Shown here in pieces: positions 22,723 through 33,418 of a DNA stretch of 64,000 bases. This DNA is from Crambe crambe (lineage: Eukaryota; Porifera; Demospongiae; Poecilosclerida; Crambeidae): positions 434,001-498,000 of the forward strand of contig OZ004582.1 in NCBI GenBank assembly GCA_963924555.1, written 5' to 3'. Both the position numbers and the translations under genes were made by a program. Below the pieces are notes generated by a model, which was given only the letters and a program-made list of their open reading frames with translations, made no database searches and was not told the origin of the DNA. How positions within the stretch are numbered: position 1 is the stretch's first letter; each line of letters begins with the position of its first letter.

Positions 22723-24444
22723 CCTAAATTATACATGTTTGTTTTTTATAATTTTTTATTAATTTTATGTCAGCCAATACTGACCTCCAAAAAAGTAGGC
22801 ACCTTATCTTTGCAAGATCACCGGAAAGAGCTGAACTTCCTCTTCAAGATACTATGATTATCATAACTACATAATTGTGGTTTAGACAGGATGTCCATTC
22901 TTACCGCACTACTTCAGCGTTACCTCAGGAATGCATACTGCTGTTTTGCCTGCGCAGTGCTATAGCACTGCAGCTGCGACTGCTCAGTCTAGTACTATGG
23001 CAACAGTATGGGAATGGGTTTATATAGAGTGTTGTGGAAAGTTCTGATTGGTTGCCATGGGCTGTGTGGTGGAGCTCTGGAATGTGACTGATTTTCATGA
23101 GTTTCCCTCCTGTACGTCGCTATGGTTTTTCCCGCGCATGCGTGAACTTGTTCAAAACTTAATTATTCAATAATAACAGCAGTGAAGTAAGCAGTTAAGA
23201 TTTTGTCTTGTGATGACCATTGGGTGCAGCTAGTATAAATAATATGAATTACTATTTGCAGATCTGGACATTCCTCCGCACTGATATATTTTATAATCGA
23301 ACACAAGTATTGGCCATTAGACCAGAATTACCTGTGACAAAAATATTGGAGTACGAATATTCTTAAATCCCAATAAAGGCCACATAAATCACCTCCGTTA
23401 TAGTTAGTCCGATGGACATGCATTAATATTGAGCTCAGCTTGCATCATTTTTTGTACAAAAATAATAGCCTTCCCCCCTCATTGAATTTTTGGATGGGAA
23501 ACAGTTATATGTGGCCTAATACTAGTTATGTATCCCATTAGGTTTCTATAGCAAATGGTGGGAAACAGAAGCGGTGCAAACTATTGTATTTGAAAAAAAA
23601 TTTTCTGATGAATTCAGTCTCAACTCATCCAAGGTGACTACATAACTATACTATAAATACTCTCCTATGCTGCCTTACATGCATGTGTAAAGCCAGTATA
23701 CTTGCAATTCTGGAATGTTTTGTGCAAAACTGTAGTGACATCAAATCAGAAAAAACCTTCAATTGAGAAGACTTCTTTGGCTGAAAATTCTTCTGGTATT
23801 GACTCTATTATACAATTCTGCCATGCATGTTTTATTCCTTCAAAACATAGTACAATCTGGCAAGGAAGACAGTGTAGAGAGTGAGAACAATACTACATAA
23901 AAGCATTAATCCCCATGTTTAACTTACAATAATCAAGTTTTATTCATTATTTTCTCTTCAGATCATCACCGAAGCTAGACCAGCCTTTTCAAGCATAAAC
24001 ATGTCAAAGGTCAAAGGTCGCAAAAATAAAAGTGCTAATCAGCTAGAGTTCTTGATCCTTAATAATGACCATACACTCCATGAATATCTGGCGTAGGAAC
24101 AGGGGGTGGCCATATCGATGGCTTTACCAAAACAATTTATTCTTCAGTCACAGCACAAACTATAGATGGCTCAGGGGATCCAGAGCTGCAGATCTTGTTG
24201 AATGTCCATAGAAAAGTCTCATACCCCCCCACGTAGGCAAGATCCCAAAAACATATCTGAAACCTGAACTTAAATATCTTTCTGGCGACCCGCCGCTAGG
24301 CACTTAGCTGACTCAACCTTCAAAGATTCAGTCTCGGGCTCCATGCATGGAAGATCCACACATAGACAATCCAGTAATTCTGACATTAAGAATATTTAGT
24401 ATGTCAGCTTACTTGCCGTGAATGTCCAGTCATAATATAGACAT
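22723..24444. other. Mostly non-coding, possible exon pair
   Basis: A plus-strand frame near 23,541-23,630 (YSKWWETEAVQTIVFEKKF, ending at a GTGACT-type donor) and another at 23,702-23,884 (FWNVLCKTVVTSNQKKPSIE) could be consecutive exons of one gene. No family is recognised, and the evidence is weak. Confidence 0.25.
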
Positions 24445-24598
24445 ACCCTGGATGTTTTAAAACATCCAGGGTCTGTTTCATGTCAGAGATACTATCAGAG
24501 ATACCATGAATATCAGAGTATCTCGGACAGCATGATGGTACATCCAGGGTTTGTCTCATATCAGAGATACTATCTGACATTATGATAAAACATCCAGG
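24445..24598. repeat. Perfect 28-base palindrome plus CATCCAGG repeats
   Basis: ACCCTGGATGTTTT is followed directly by its exact complement (24,445-24,472). The same ACATCCAGGGTxTGT string returns at about 24,540 and again at about 24,590. TCAGAGATACTATC blocks alternate with it, giving two degenerate units of about 90-100 bases. Confidence 0.8.
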
Positions 24599-25000
24599 CA
24601 GTGGCGGATCCAGGGGGGTTTGAAGGTTTCCATTGAAACCCCCTTTGGGCCGCTATTCCAGTAGTCTGGCGTAGCGGCGACCCATACCAACCCAAGGGTG
24701 GGGACAATAGCATCAACAACTTGTATCTCATGTCAAGATTTTGATGTGATCAATCAGATCGCTTGATGGATAATTATTGCATTTTTTTTGACGTACACGT
24801 GACGTATAATAATGAACGTGCAGCTTTTCAATGCTCAAAACTGATTGCAGAGACATGGATTGTATAGGTTGCGGTGAGCTCATGCAGAAGGGATCTAGAA
24901 GAATCATATCTGATTTCACAGACATTCTTTCTATGTGGGAGGAAGCATTGAAGAAAATTTGGAAGAGACAAGGGCCAAGAAGATGATAGATTTGTGACAC
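24599..25000 (+). mobile_element. Family Y zinc-motif element, copy 1
   Basis: The left end, CAGTGGCGGATCCAGGGGGG, looks like a hAT-type terminus. At 24,667-24,720 it carries a CTGGCGTAGCGGCGACCC... segment that is the reverse complement of 50,040-50,110 in copy 2. An exon follows from the ATG at 24,855: MDCIGCGELMQKGSRRII, then ILSMWEEALKKIWKRQGPRR and stops. The protein is nearly identical to copy 2. C-x2-C at the start and, in copy 2, CRKCY further on suggest a zinc-associated domain of the ZAD type. No transposase is present. Confidence 0.5.
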
Positions 25001-25245
25001 GCTATATGAAAACCAGGAATGTTACTCAATAATCAATTTATGGATATGCGCGTACAAAGCCAAAAAAATTTTTTTATCCAATTCTTTTTTCTTACCTCCA
25101 CGATATCTTCGGTCCTTTGACTGCCTCCATACCAAATTTGAGGAGGAGAGAAGGCTTTGAAGTGGGCAAGCGCTTGAGTTGAAGTCACCCACTCAAACCG
25201 ACATAATTATTTTGACCTACGTGCCCAAAGATTATGCTTTATGCA

Positions 25246-25505
25246 TAGGAAGATGACTGCTCATAATGAATCCTGCCAAGCAGTAGGTGTATCCTTCATC
25301 CCCATGGTTGTCGAATCACTGGGAGGATGGAGTGAAGAGGCATCCCTTACATCAGCAGAATTGGCCGTCACCTGGGTCAGAGGACTGGCTCATCCCCAGG
25401 AGAAACCACCCACCACCTCTTTCAACGTCTTGCCATCACCCTGTGGAGAGGCAATGCAAACCTGTGGCTCAACCTATGCCACCACCTCTCCCTGGATTGA
25501 CGGAA
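25246..25505 (+). mobile_element. Reverse-transcriptase element fossil, C-terminal part
   Basis: The frame reads GVSFIPMVVESLGGWSEEAS, and a neighbouring frame reads HHLFQRLAITLWRGNANLWL. This pair is the C-terminal signature of the CXC-domain reverse-transcriptase family whose N-terminal part lies at 6,484-7,487. It is broken and only this end is present. A T-run at about 25,569-25,588 follows, close to where a 3' end could lie. Confidence 0.5.
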
Positions 25506-26181
25506 GCACTGTATTTTTATATTTTTATTCTCTACACTATTGAACCTTTAGTTTGTTTGTTTGTGTGTATGTGTTTTTTTTTTTTTTGTTTGTTTAACTG
25601 TAACTTTACCCCATTACATGTCACACCCCAGATTAATATTGAATTACGGAGGGCATGCATACGTAGTGCGCGGAAAAAAGGGAAATTCCCCAGAAATTAT
25701 ATTGATGTGTATGTTGAATCTAGACATAGCTACTGAAATGTAAGTACAAGCTATGGCAGTAGCCATCCAACTTCTCAGGCCACATCTGGAGGTGCTGGAA
25801 GAGTATTATTGTCTCCTTCAACCCTAGGTCCAGCTCACTCCGAGCCCTGATCCCAGCAGTGTATATATCCTGTTTCCTTTATCACATGAATCAACTATGC
25901 AAGCTTTAAAACAGAGATACGATCATGAAATTCACTAGTATCTAAGGCTTTTCATACATCTATCTGCCCAAAACTTACCAGGTTATGATCCAGGATTGGC
26001 CCCATGCCTTACACACCCAAGGCGCTCAAAGATAACAACGCAGTGAAGCAAAACTTACATGGCCTTCTTCCTCTCTCAAACAGTTGGTGCAAAGATTGAA
26101 ATGATGTCATCGCGCGTATGGCATGCCGTAGGTATCAAAAATCAGATCCCTTAAAAGATTATATCAATACTCTCAACGTCA

Positions 26182-26282
26182 CGTCTCAATATCACATCCG
26201 TGTCACGTCAAGAGTCTCAGTGTCACGTCAAGAGTTCTCAGTGTCACGTACTGAATTTCTTCAGCGTCACGTCAAGAAATTC
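26182..26282. repeat. Short TCACGTCAAGAG-type tandem repeats
   Basis: Five or six degenerate units of about 20 bases (GTGTCACGTCAAGAGTCTCA and variants), with TCACGTC cores throughout. No coding signal. Confidence 0.7.
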
Positions 26283-26356
26283 TCAGCGTAGAATACTTTA
26301 AATAGTGCTCACCTAGCTAAGGACACGTGTTCGTATAGCAAGATGGAACAGTTTTA

Positions 26357-26563
26357 TTAGTGATAGGTGAGGAGATAAGGTTGACAGCAGCAAAATATTC
26401 CTCCAGCAGCATTACTCTGCTTCTTTTCGATAAAACCGAGAGTGATAGAGTGTACGTCTTACAGAAGTGGTCAGAGAAGTGGAAAGAGTACCTAGATGTT
26501 TCCGATAGCAGTGAGATCGCTACTGGGGATAAGCTAAATGTCTTCTTCAAACAAGAGAAGGGT
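26357..26563 (+). CDS. PB1-like beta-rich exon, unknown protein
   Basis: The frame reads VIGEEIRLTAAKYSSSSITL, then WSEKWKEYLDVSDSSEIATG and DKLNVFFKQEKG, and stops at a consensus donor (GTAAGT at 26,564). The W...F/Y-x-D/V-S-D...G-D-x-L-x-V pattern resembles the PB1-like N-terminal domain of SAMD3-like multicopy proteins, the family suggested for the terminal exon at 16,340. The two are 10 kb apart and nothing joins them. The following frames, 26,640-27,120, are broken. Confidence 0.35.
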
Positions 26564-28156
26564 GTAAGTTGATGTAGTAAAGACATGTGAATGGTTCTAT
26601 GGCTTAATATTAATCGTAGGGTTTGAGTATGAGTATAGAACTCTGCAAACGACTACACACAAAACCGAATTAGCATGGCTTTTTCCCTCTAGTACCAGTT
26701 CGCCGAGCCCTAGACCAGAACTTAATTTTGATCCTAGGGTTCGCTCTGTAGTCAAAGCAATGAAAAGAAAGAAAAAGGCTTCAATCACAAGGGATCGGCC
26801 CCGAAAGCTTCCCGAGTTATTGTAGAGGGTTCTAAAAAGTGCTGCTAGAAAAAAACTCAATAAAGATGGTCGCATTAAGAGTTAGAATTTCGTCGAAATA
26901 GGACCTTTTTGCAAGCCAAGAATGTTATTATAAAGGCATTCTCTAATTTTCAGCTCACTGAGTTGCTTTATCTTTCATGTGAACAAAGTAGTGTTATGAA
27001 AAAGGCAGCCACACAGATGCCTAATGGAGATGATTTGCTGGGCAGGGAAGCTTATGCCATATTCTCCAATAAGTCCTTGAAGCCACCAGCTTGGGACAGA
27101 CAAGTGAATCTCTCTGTACTCTGATAAGGAGTTCCATCCTGGTTCAACTAGTGAGAGTAGAAGTTGAGGATTGCCTTGGAAAATTAACTGAGGGGTCTGC
27201 AGGAGGGGGAGAAGGATCTAACGTGAGAGATGCGGGGGAGTGATCTGCGATGAGAGCAGGAAATTCTGAGGGAGAGCGATTGTTAAGAGAAGAAATTCTG
27301 GGAGAGAAGGAGATTCTGGGGGAGCAGGGCCTGAATCAGCCGGCACACATTCTATAACAATGTTGTAAAATTATAATCATAATGTTGTTTTTTTAAATTA
27401 TTTACCTCTCCTGGCATTGCATCTCTGCTTCCTGCTTGCTATTATTGTTGCAAGTTGCAGCTTCCTCTTCCTAGAAACCATACTAACCTCAGACAAAGAT
27501 AACTTTGATAAGCTCAAGATCGATGATTGCGCGCCAAATTGCTACTACACTATCATTTTAGCGAAGTATTATTGTACGCGAAAGCCACGTGGTTATAATT
27601 AACCGCGCGTGGTTAAAACCATACAACCGCGCGTTACTATGAGTGTTCTGTTGGCAGTGATGTAGGGATTATTATTGAAGGCAGCATAATTTTTGATTTT
27701 TGTTGACAGAAACTGTTAAAGTACAGACTAACCCTACATGGGCTTTTTATTTAGCATAATTTTTTTTTCTTTTTACTTGTTTGTTTTAAAGTAAAATAGC
27801 TGGTTGGCACGTGCGTACATGCACGTGATAGTGACAGACGCGCGTGCATGACTAATGATGTCATTTTTAAATGGCTGACTAATGAAAAGTCGTTTGATAT
27901 GAGTTATTATTTCAAAGGGAAACTGTGGATATAACGATGGTAAAAGCACAACTGCACAAGTTGATATAAATTTTATTGTCGTATGTGAAAGGATCATGGC
28001 CTGGCAAGAAGATGAATCTGATGATGATAAAGATCATAAAATTTTTGGCAGCGGCTGGTGCCGATCGTTGACGCTGTTCTGGAGGAGTTTGAGCGGTCAT
28101 ATCATCTTCTGCATTGTTTTTCAGATGCAAGAAGTTTAGTTAAGCATACCCTACAT
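26564..28156. other. No intact gene; broken frames and GGGAGA-rich patch
   Basis: Frames around 26,680-27,120 look weakly protein-like on the plus strand but are interrupted. 27,200-27,330 is a GGGAGAxATTCTG-rich degenerate repeat. The rest is A+T-rich. Confidence 0.4.
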
Positions 28157-28181
28157 AGAGAGTGCTACCGCACTCTCTGAT
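28157..28181 (+). repeat. Hairpin terminus of a Helitron-like element
   Basis: A 9-base stem (AGAGAGTGC and its complement) with a 4-base loop is followed by CTGA-equivalent bases and then T. It is preceded by ACCCTACAT. The same unit occurs at 37,207, 41,603 (reverse) and 56,376. A hairpin directly before CTRR with a T on the host side fits a Helitron 3' end. Confidence 0.55.
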
Positions 28182-28570
28182 GCGTCAGTGGCAATGTTGA
28201 CGGTAGTTGGTTGACTCTGCTCATATTCCTGTAGTAGTTTACAGTGCTGGTTATAGTATTTAGTTTACCTGCAGTATATGGTTGTAGTTATTTCTACTAT
28301 GACAATAGTTAAGAGCAAAGTCCCCTCTAGCTAGTCGGCTGTGAGTTCTGTCTGTGTGAATAAGGTGGCAAGACGAGGTAGTAAACCAGGGCACCAACCT
28401 CACTAATCATGTCTACAACTCCCGAACATGATGAATGGATGCATTGCCAAGAACAATTGACAATGCTATTGGAGTTGATTCCAATCATATGGGTAAATGA
28501 CTCACGTAACTTTTTGCTACTCAAAGTTTGTGGTCACATACCAGCTCAATCTTTTAGTTCCGTTTGGTTG

Positions 28571-28739
28571 TATAAATTTCCGTGCTGACTTGGGCATTCA
28601 GTTGTCAGTTGGCCATACATAGATGACCTTTGTATAAATTTCTGTGCTGACTTGGGCATTCAGTTGTCAGTTGGCCATACATAGATGACCTTTGTATAAA
28701 TTTCTGTGCTGACTTGGGCATTCAGTTGTCAGTTGGCCA
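28571..28739. repeat. 62-base tandem repeat, 2.7 copies
   Basis: Units start TATAAATTTCCGTGCTGACT at 28,571, 28,633 and 28,695, and contain CATTCAGTTGTCAGTTGGCC. The copies are almost identical. A further diverged copy lies at about 29,240-29,290. Confidence 0.9.
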
Positions 28740-29439
28740 ATTGGTACGTCATAGCCTTCACTTATTGGAAATCAAAATCAGGGACAAACCACACCCACCA
28801 ATTAAAGGGTGCCACGCCCACTATGAATATCATTAAAATGGTTGTGAACATCAATTGTGACTGTGCTTTTGTTTGATGTAGCTTTTTACATTGAGTTTAG
28901 CATCAAAACAAGTATTAAAGAGGGTCTTCACACTCAGCCATCAACAAAGAGCTTACTAACTTTCAAGATTGTCAAACAAAAGTAATTAACTGTAGCATGC
29001 ATGCAGCACATGTGCATGTAATAATAATGTAATTTTAACATTATGTGTCAGCTGTCCATAGTTTCTTGCAGTCTGGTTCAGCAGACTGCTGAGCTGTCTA
29101 TGAGGTTGCATGTTTATACAGCTATTCAAGCACTTCCGGGACAATCAATAGCCTTATGTAAATCCGTTGCGGGACATATTTAGCGATCACTATTCAGGGA
29201 CTGTCCCGGAGCTTCCGGGACAGGTGGAGGCTATGTATGTAGATGACCTCTGTATAAATTTCCGTGCTGACTCAGTTGTCAGTTGATTGAAAACTGGTTA
29301 AAAAAATTGTGCAGAAATTTATTTATACTATCCCAGTCAAGGTCATATGTACAGTCAGTGTGATACGCCACATGGCAAGTACATGTATGTATGTAGCATT
29401 GTAATGTCTTAATCGCTGGGTGTTATTTTTATCTTACAG

Positions 29440-29728
29440 AAACTAGAAGAACGCAAGGCTATTCTGGAAAAAGCAGACCGAGAAAGAGAAGCAGAAGTGG
29501 CAAAAAACCCTCAGGTCTGATATGATGTCTTCAGAAGAAAGTTGCTCTGATGATGACAATGTGTATGTAAAGCCTGTCCCATGGAGTCAACAAATTTTAC
29601 GCTGGGATCGATAAAAAGGGTCAAGAAATGAAAACCCCACAAGCCCACAGGCAGAGAATGGTTAGAAAAGTGTCAACCAACAGGCCAATTCCTGATGGTT
29701 TGCCAAAGTGGGCAATAAAGAACTATTA
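29440..29728 (+). pseudogene. Broken exon, unknown transposon-associated protein
   Basis: An acceptor (TTATCTTACAG) precedes the exon. Pieces in different frames read MSSEESCSDDDNVYVKPVPW, KTPQAHRQRMVRKVSTNRP and IPDGLPKWAIKNY followed by a stop. The acidic SSEES block, VKPxPW, an RQxxxR basic patch and RPxPxxxPxWAI ending recur as a C terminus in multicopy invertebrate genes. I know no function. At least one frame change. Confidence 0.4.
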
Positions 29729-30333
29729 AGGGTGCTCGCAACCCGCCCACGCACCGCGTTGCTAGGGTACTATAATTCCAGAACTATTTCTAGAAGCAAA
29801 ATGAAACAAGCACCTAACTATAGAGCACTACAACTACCACACACACAACAAAAATGAAGGGAAAAGGATGATTTCTGTAGATATTATAAGGATATTAGTA
29901 TCACAACTAAACGTCTCGAGATCTCGTTGACCTCCGGACTTACATGGCTGATTTTTGTTTCAACAGTGAGTTTTTTCCCATTTTGATTTTATTTTTCTAT
30001 TTATCAGTATCACATGGTGTGTTTCGAGCATTTCCAGACCGGGTACGGATAAAAACGAACTGTTATTTTTGAGTATGTTATCAGCTGCAAAAATGGGCTC
30101 ATTCCCATTAGCGGTTCCAGAGATACACGATGCTATACTATGCAGCTTGGTCGCATTACTTTAGTTCTAGTGCCCCACCCTTTTTGTGTGTATTATTCGT
30201 GCGCGCGGATGAATCTTTTGTCTATTTGGGGGCTCTGAAAAGAGCCAGTGTAGCTCTAAAAAGAGCTGGTTTAGGTAGATCCTGGAGGCAGCGCTGAAGA
30301 AGAAAGGAGACTAGGAGCCAGTGTCGTGGTGAT

Positions 30334-30522
30334 CTAGACCTTGGACGCTAGAAGCTTCGACAACTTCGCTCGAAGGGGTTTGCTGTTCACGCCCCTAGCC
30401 TTCAGTGTCTCAGAGAAATCCTCCTCATCCTTGGCCTCAGAGGGAAGTTTCACGAGTCCAGCATGAGTGAATCCAAGGGCATCTAGCCTCTTTGCCTGAT
30501 GAGGGAAGTTGTACTTCAACAC
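30334..30522 (-). pseudogene. DEDDh exonuclease, C-terminal part
   Basis: The minus-strand frame reads LKYNFPHQAKRLDALGFTHA, EDFSETLKARGVNSKPLRAK and KLLASKV before a stop. A KARGVxSKPLRxKL tail follows the nuclease domain in invertebrate transposon-type exonucleases. It is adjacent to the other exonuclease pieces but separated from them by a plus-strand segment. Confidence 0.45.
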
Positions 30523-30535
30523 AGGAGCTCATAAG

Positions 30536-30660
30536 GCCCCAGCAGATGTAGAGGCCATGAAGGCAGTGCTCACTCACCCTTCTCTCGTGAACTGCCTTGC
30601 CAGTCTTCAGGTCCGCTCCCCAAGCAAACAGCTCAAGTTATGGACCAGTCAGAGAAGCTT
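30536..30660 (+). pseudogene. DEDDh exonuclease, ExoIII-motif part, other strand
   Basis: The plus strand reads KAPADVEAMKAVLTHPSL, then SLQVRSPSKQLKLW. In DEDDh exonucleases the final motif is H-x4-D; here the AHKAPADVEAM block corresponds to AHRALSDVxAM. It lies on the strand opposite to the 30,334 and 30,826 pieces, so the gene has been internally inverted. Confidence 0.5.
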
Positions 30661-30825
30661 CACCAACGGAGCTAATACTTTTAGATACCTGGTAATTCAC
30701 ACTTGAACATGTGCTTGTAGAGTCCCCAGCTTTGTCCCCTTGAGCCTTTCGTCTCCATCTTTCTGCATCTATGATAAAGACTAGATAGATAATATTAGTG
30801 TGGATGATAATGCACTTTATACCTT

Positions 30826-31110
30826 CCGCAGAAGGGGCAATGAATCACTGAAGTGGATGTCGTGCACCTCAAAGGATGATGGATTGAGTTCTGGACGGCG
30901 TTCAACTTCTGCTAGGAGAATAGGGAAATCAAAAGGAAACCCGTTGTGGGCCACCAGAACTGGGTAATGTGCGATATTGGTGGCAGTGTTGATGTCTTGA
31001 AGAGTGGTGTCAATCCAGTCAACAAAGATGGGAAAGAGCTCTTAAAGGGGCCTCTCACCACGGATCATGGTAGGTGTGATGTTGGTGATCTTGATGACTA
31101 GAATAAAAGA
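30826..31110 (-). pseudogene. DEDDh exonuclease, ExoI/ExoII exon
   Basis: The minus strand reads ITNITPTMIRGERPL, FPIFVDWIDTTLQDINTA, YPVLVAHNGFPFDFPILLAE and DIHFSDSLPLLRKV, up to a GTATAA-type donor. The HNGxxFDFPIL motif defines the DEDDh exonuclease. The related exon at 11,262 shares the donor position. One stop interrupts the frame (after GERPL). The enzyme class removes nucleotides from 3' DNA ends; this copy cannot be active. Confidence 0.6.
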
Positions 31111-31997
31111 TAGAAATATTTTCAACCCCTCTCACTTACAGCTATCTCACCTGGTGTTGGGATCCGACGAGACGTTTTTACCAGACTGGAGAAGCTAATG
31201 TTGTTGTATGGCACAGGACAGTTTATGAGCACAGCTGCAATCTCAATGCTAGTTCGAAACCCCACCTACTCAATTTTTAGTAGTGCACGGGCGAGAACGG
31301 ATTTAATGTTTACGTTGCATACTCAGAACACTAATGGACGTTTTCTAGGAGCTGTTCCTCATAGGAGCTAGAGCTTTGAAATTTGCGCAGTAGATCATCT
31401 TTTTACTATGCCAAGAAAAGTTCCAAAATTGCCACCATTGGTATTCGCTTTACAAAATTGATGGTGTCTGTCTGTCTTCACGGTCCTTCTGTGTTCTAAA
31501 TCCACTAAAATTATAAGAGCAGAATGAAATTTGCGCAGAGAAAGCCAGAGGGCCAAAGATAGCAAAAAAATTCTAATTTTCAAATATCTCGCGTACATAA
31601 ACAGCGAATCTCTATACTAAGCTTCTGCACAAAATGCTGCTATCAAAGCTACCAGCATCATAATGATAATAATATTATTGCTGTGATTCTTGAGTTTGGT
31701 GATGGGTACGGGTAAGGGGTTACTTGACTCACTTATTGCTGAAGGGGGAGTGAAGAGTAGGGATTTACGTTGGGTGTATATATGGGCGTGGTTATTGAAA
31801 TTAAGAGGGGTAGGAGTGATAGGAATGCAGCTAAATTTTATGGCTATCCACTTCACTTATTTTGCGCCCACTTCTCTAATTAGATTATGGACAGCTGCAT
31901 GTTCCAGGTATCACAGCTCGATACACCTTTGATCAATTATGCTAAACTGCAGTGATAGCTATTACCCACTCTAATAGTTAGCAGAGGTAATGTAACT
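31111..31997. other. No gene; repeat shared with 37.35 kb
   Basis: 31,601-31,665 (CTCTATACTAAGCT, then TGCTATCAAAG and ACCAGCATCATAA) recurs at 37,350-37,410. Otherwise I see nothing coding. Confidence 0.5.
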
Positions 31998-33418
31998 GTG
32001 CTCTCATTAGTGCCAAAGCATCTTCCTGAACCCCTTTGGAGGAAACTTTCATTCATGATTACGTGTGGCCATGCCAACCCCAGTAATATTACAGAGCCTA
32101 GTCTTCATGAGATAAAGCAGAAGGCTAGTGCTACAGCATGGGGAGCAATTAAAGATTCGTTGAGGCAGGTGGCAGTGGAAAGCAGTGGTATGCCTTTTGG
32201 ACAAGGATGTATTTTGTGTTCGGCAGAGGCTAAATATCATCGTGTGAACTGTGCGGCTTGGGCTTACTATTGTGCTCAGTGATGCACATTCTAAAGTTGG
32301 ATTATTACATACTTGTGAAGTATGGGAGGTTAGTGAAGTCCATCACATGTGCTCCATCTGCTTAGGAAAACCAGTAATTATTCAAGACAGAAAGATTGAT
32401 GTTAGAATACTTGACTGGGCTGAGGCCGAATGTCAAGTCACTCTAAAGGATCTTTGTGAAGCCTTTCAATTTAAATGTCCTCATACAAGTGAATAAACAA
32501 TTGACTACGCCATGTGCATTGACCTTTGCTTTGAATAGCGAAAGAATATATTCCTCAATGATCAATTGTTTCGAAGAATACAGGTAAGTATTGTAATGCT
32601 GTGTTTGCAGGCCAAGTGTAGGTACCTCAAAGTGGAACTCAGACATTTAATGTTTGCTTGCAGTGGGGTGATATCTGTCCAGCATGTCCAACTGTAAGTA
32701 ACAAAGGTTAAAATGTATGAGTATGAATAAATTATAGGTTTACCTTATTCAGGAGTCAGGGGTTTGTGTACTGTCTATGGACGCACTGTTTGGTCTCCCA
32801 AGAAGAAGTCAGCAGGGCAAAGTGTTAGAGATTCCCTGCATGGTGATATATTTTCTCCAAGCAAAATAGTAAACGAATTTGTTACAACATACAAAACCCC
32901 TGCAAAGGTATGAATATTAAGAAATCTGTATTCTAATTCAGAAGAATACTAAAGGTGTGTAGTGAATTCTTGGCTGGTGTAGGCACGAATTCCCTCAGCT
33001 ATTTATTAGTCTCAAGCATGGGGGAAGGTAATAGAAGAATTATGTATGTAGGTATGTAGGGCTAACTTTTAATGTACTACTAATTAGGTTGTCTTATGGA
33101 GTGCGGTTGCTGCAGCAGCTTATGACATTGCATGTATGCTAGAAAATCTCACTTGTAGACAGGATCAAGTTTGCCGTACTATCATTTCATGCATATGGGC
33201 ATAAAGCAGCATGCCAGGTAGGTGGCAATATAATTGTGTAGTTTCTTTTCAATGCCTTGCAAGGTTGATTATAGCCCTTTACTGTGTGAGGGTATCGGCT
33301 TATCAGATGGTGAGGTCATGGAAAGGCTGTAGTCAGATTCAGTCGAAGACGAAAGAAATGAGACCCTCACATAGGATAGATGTTCTAGCACATGTTCTTC
33401 TGTTTTATGGCCAGTAGA
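31998..33418 (+). pseudogene. KDZ (Kyakuja-Dileera-Zisupton) transposase, decayed
   Basis: The frames in order read MPFGQGCILCSAEAKYHRV, NCAAWAYYCAQ and LLHTCEVWEVS, a CxxC/CxxC/H zinc module. These are followed by WGDICPACPT and an intron, ESGVCVLSMDALFGLPRR, HGDIFSPSKIVNEFVTTY, AAAYDIACMLENL, LSFHAYGHKAACQ, LLCEGIGLSDGEVMERLWS and KTKEMRPSHRIDVLAHVLLF. The CPAC, SxDANFGL, YDIAC, FHxYGHxAxCQV and GLxDGExMERLWS blocks are diagnostic for KDZ transposases, DNA transposons found in sponges and other animals. Most blocks lie in different frames, so there are at least four frame changes plus several introns. No 5' terminal repeats found. Confidence 0.75.
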
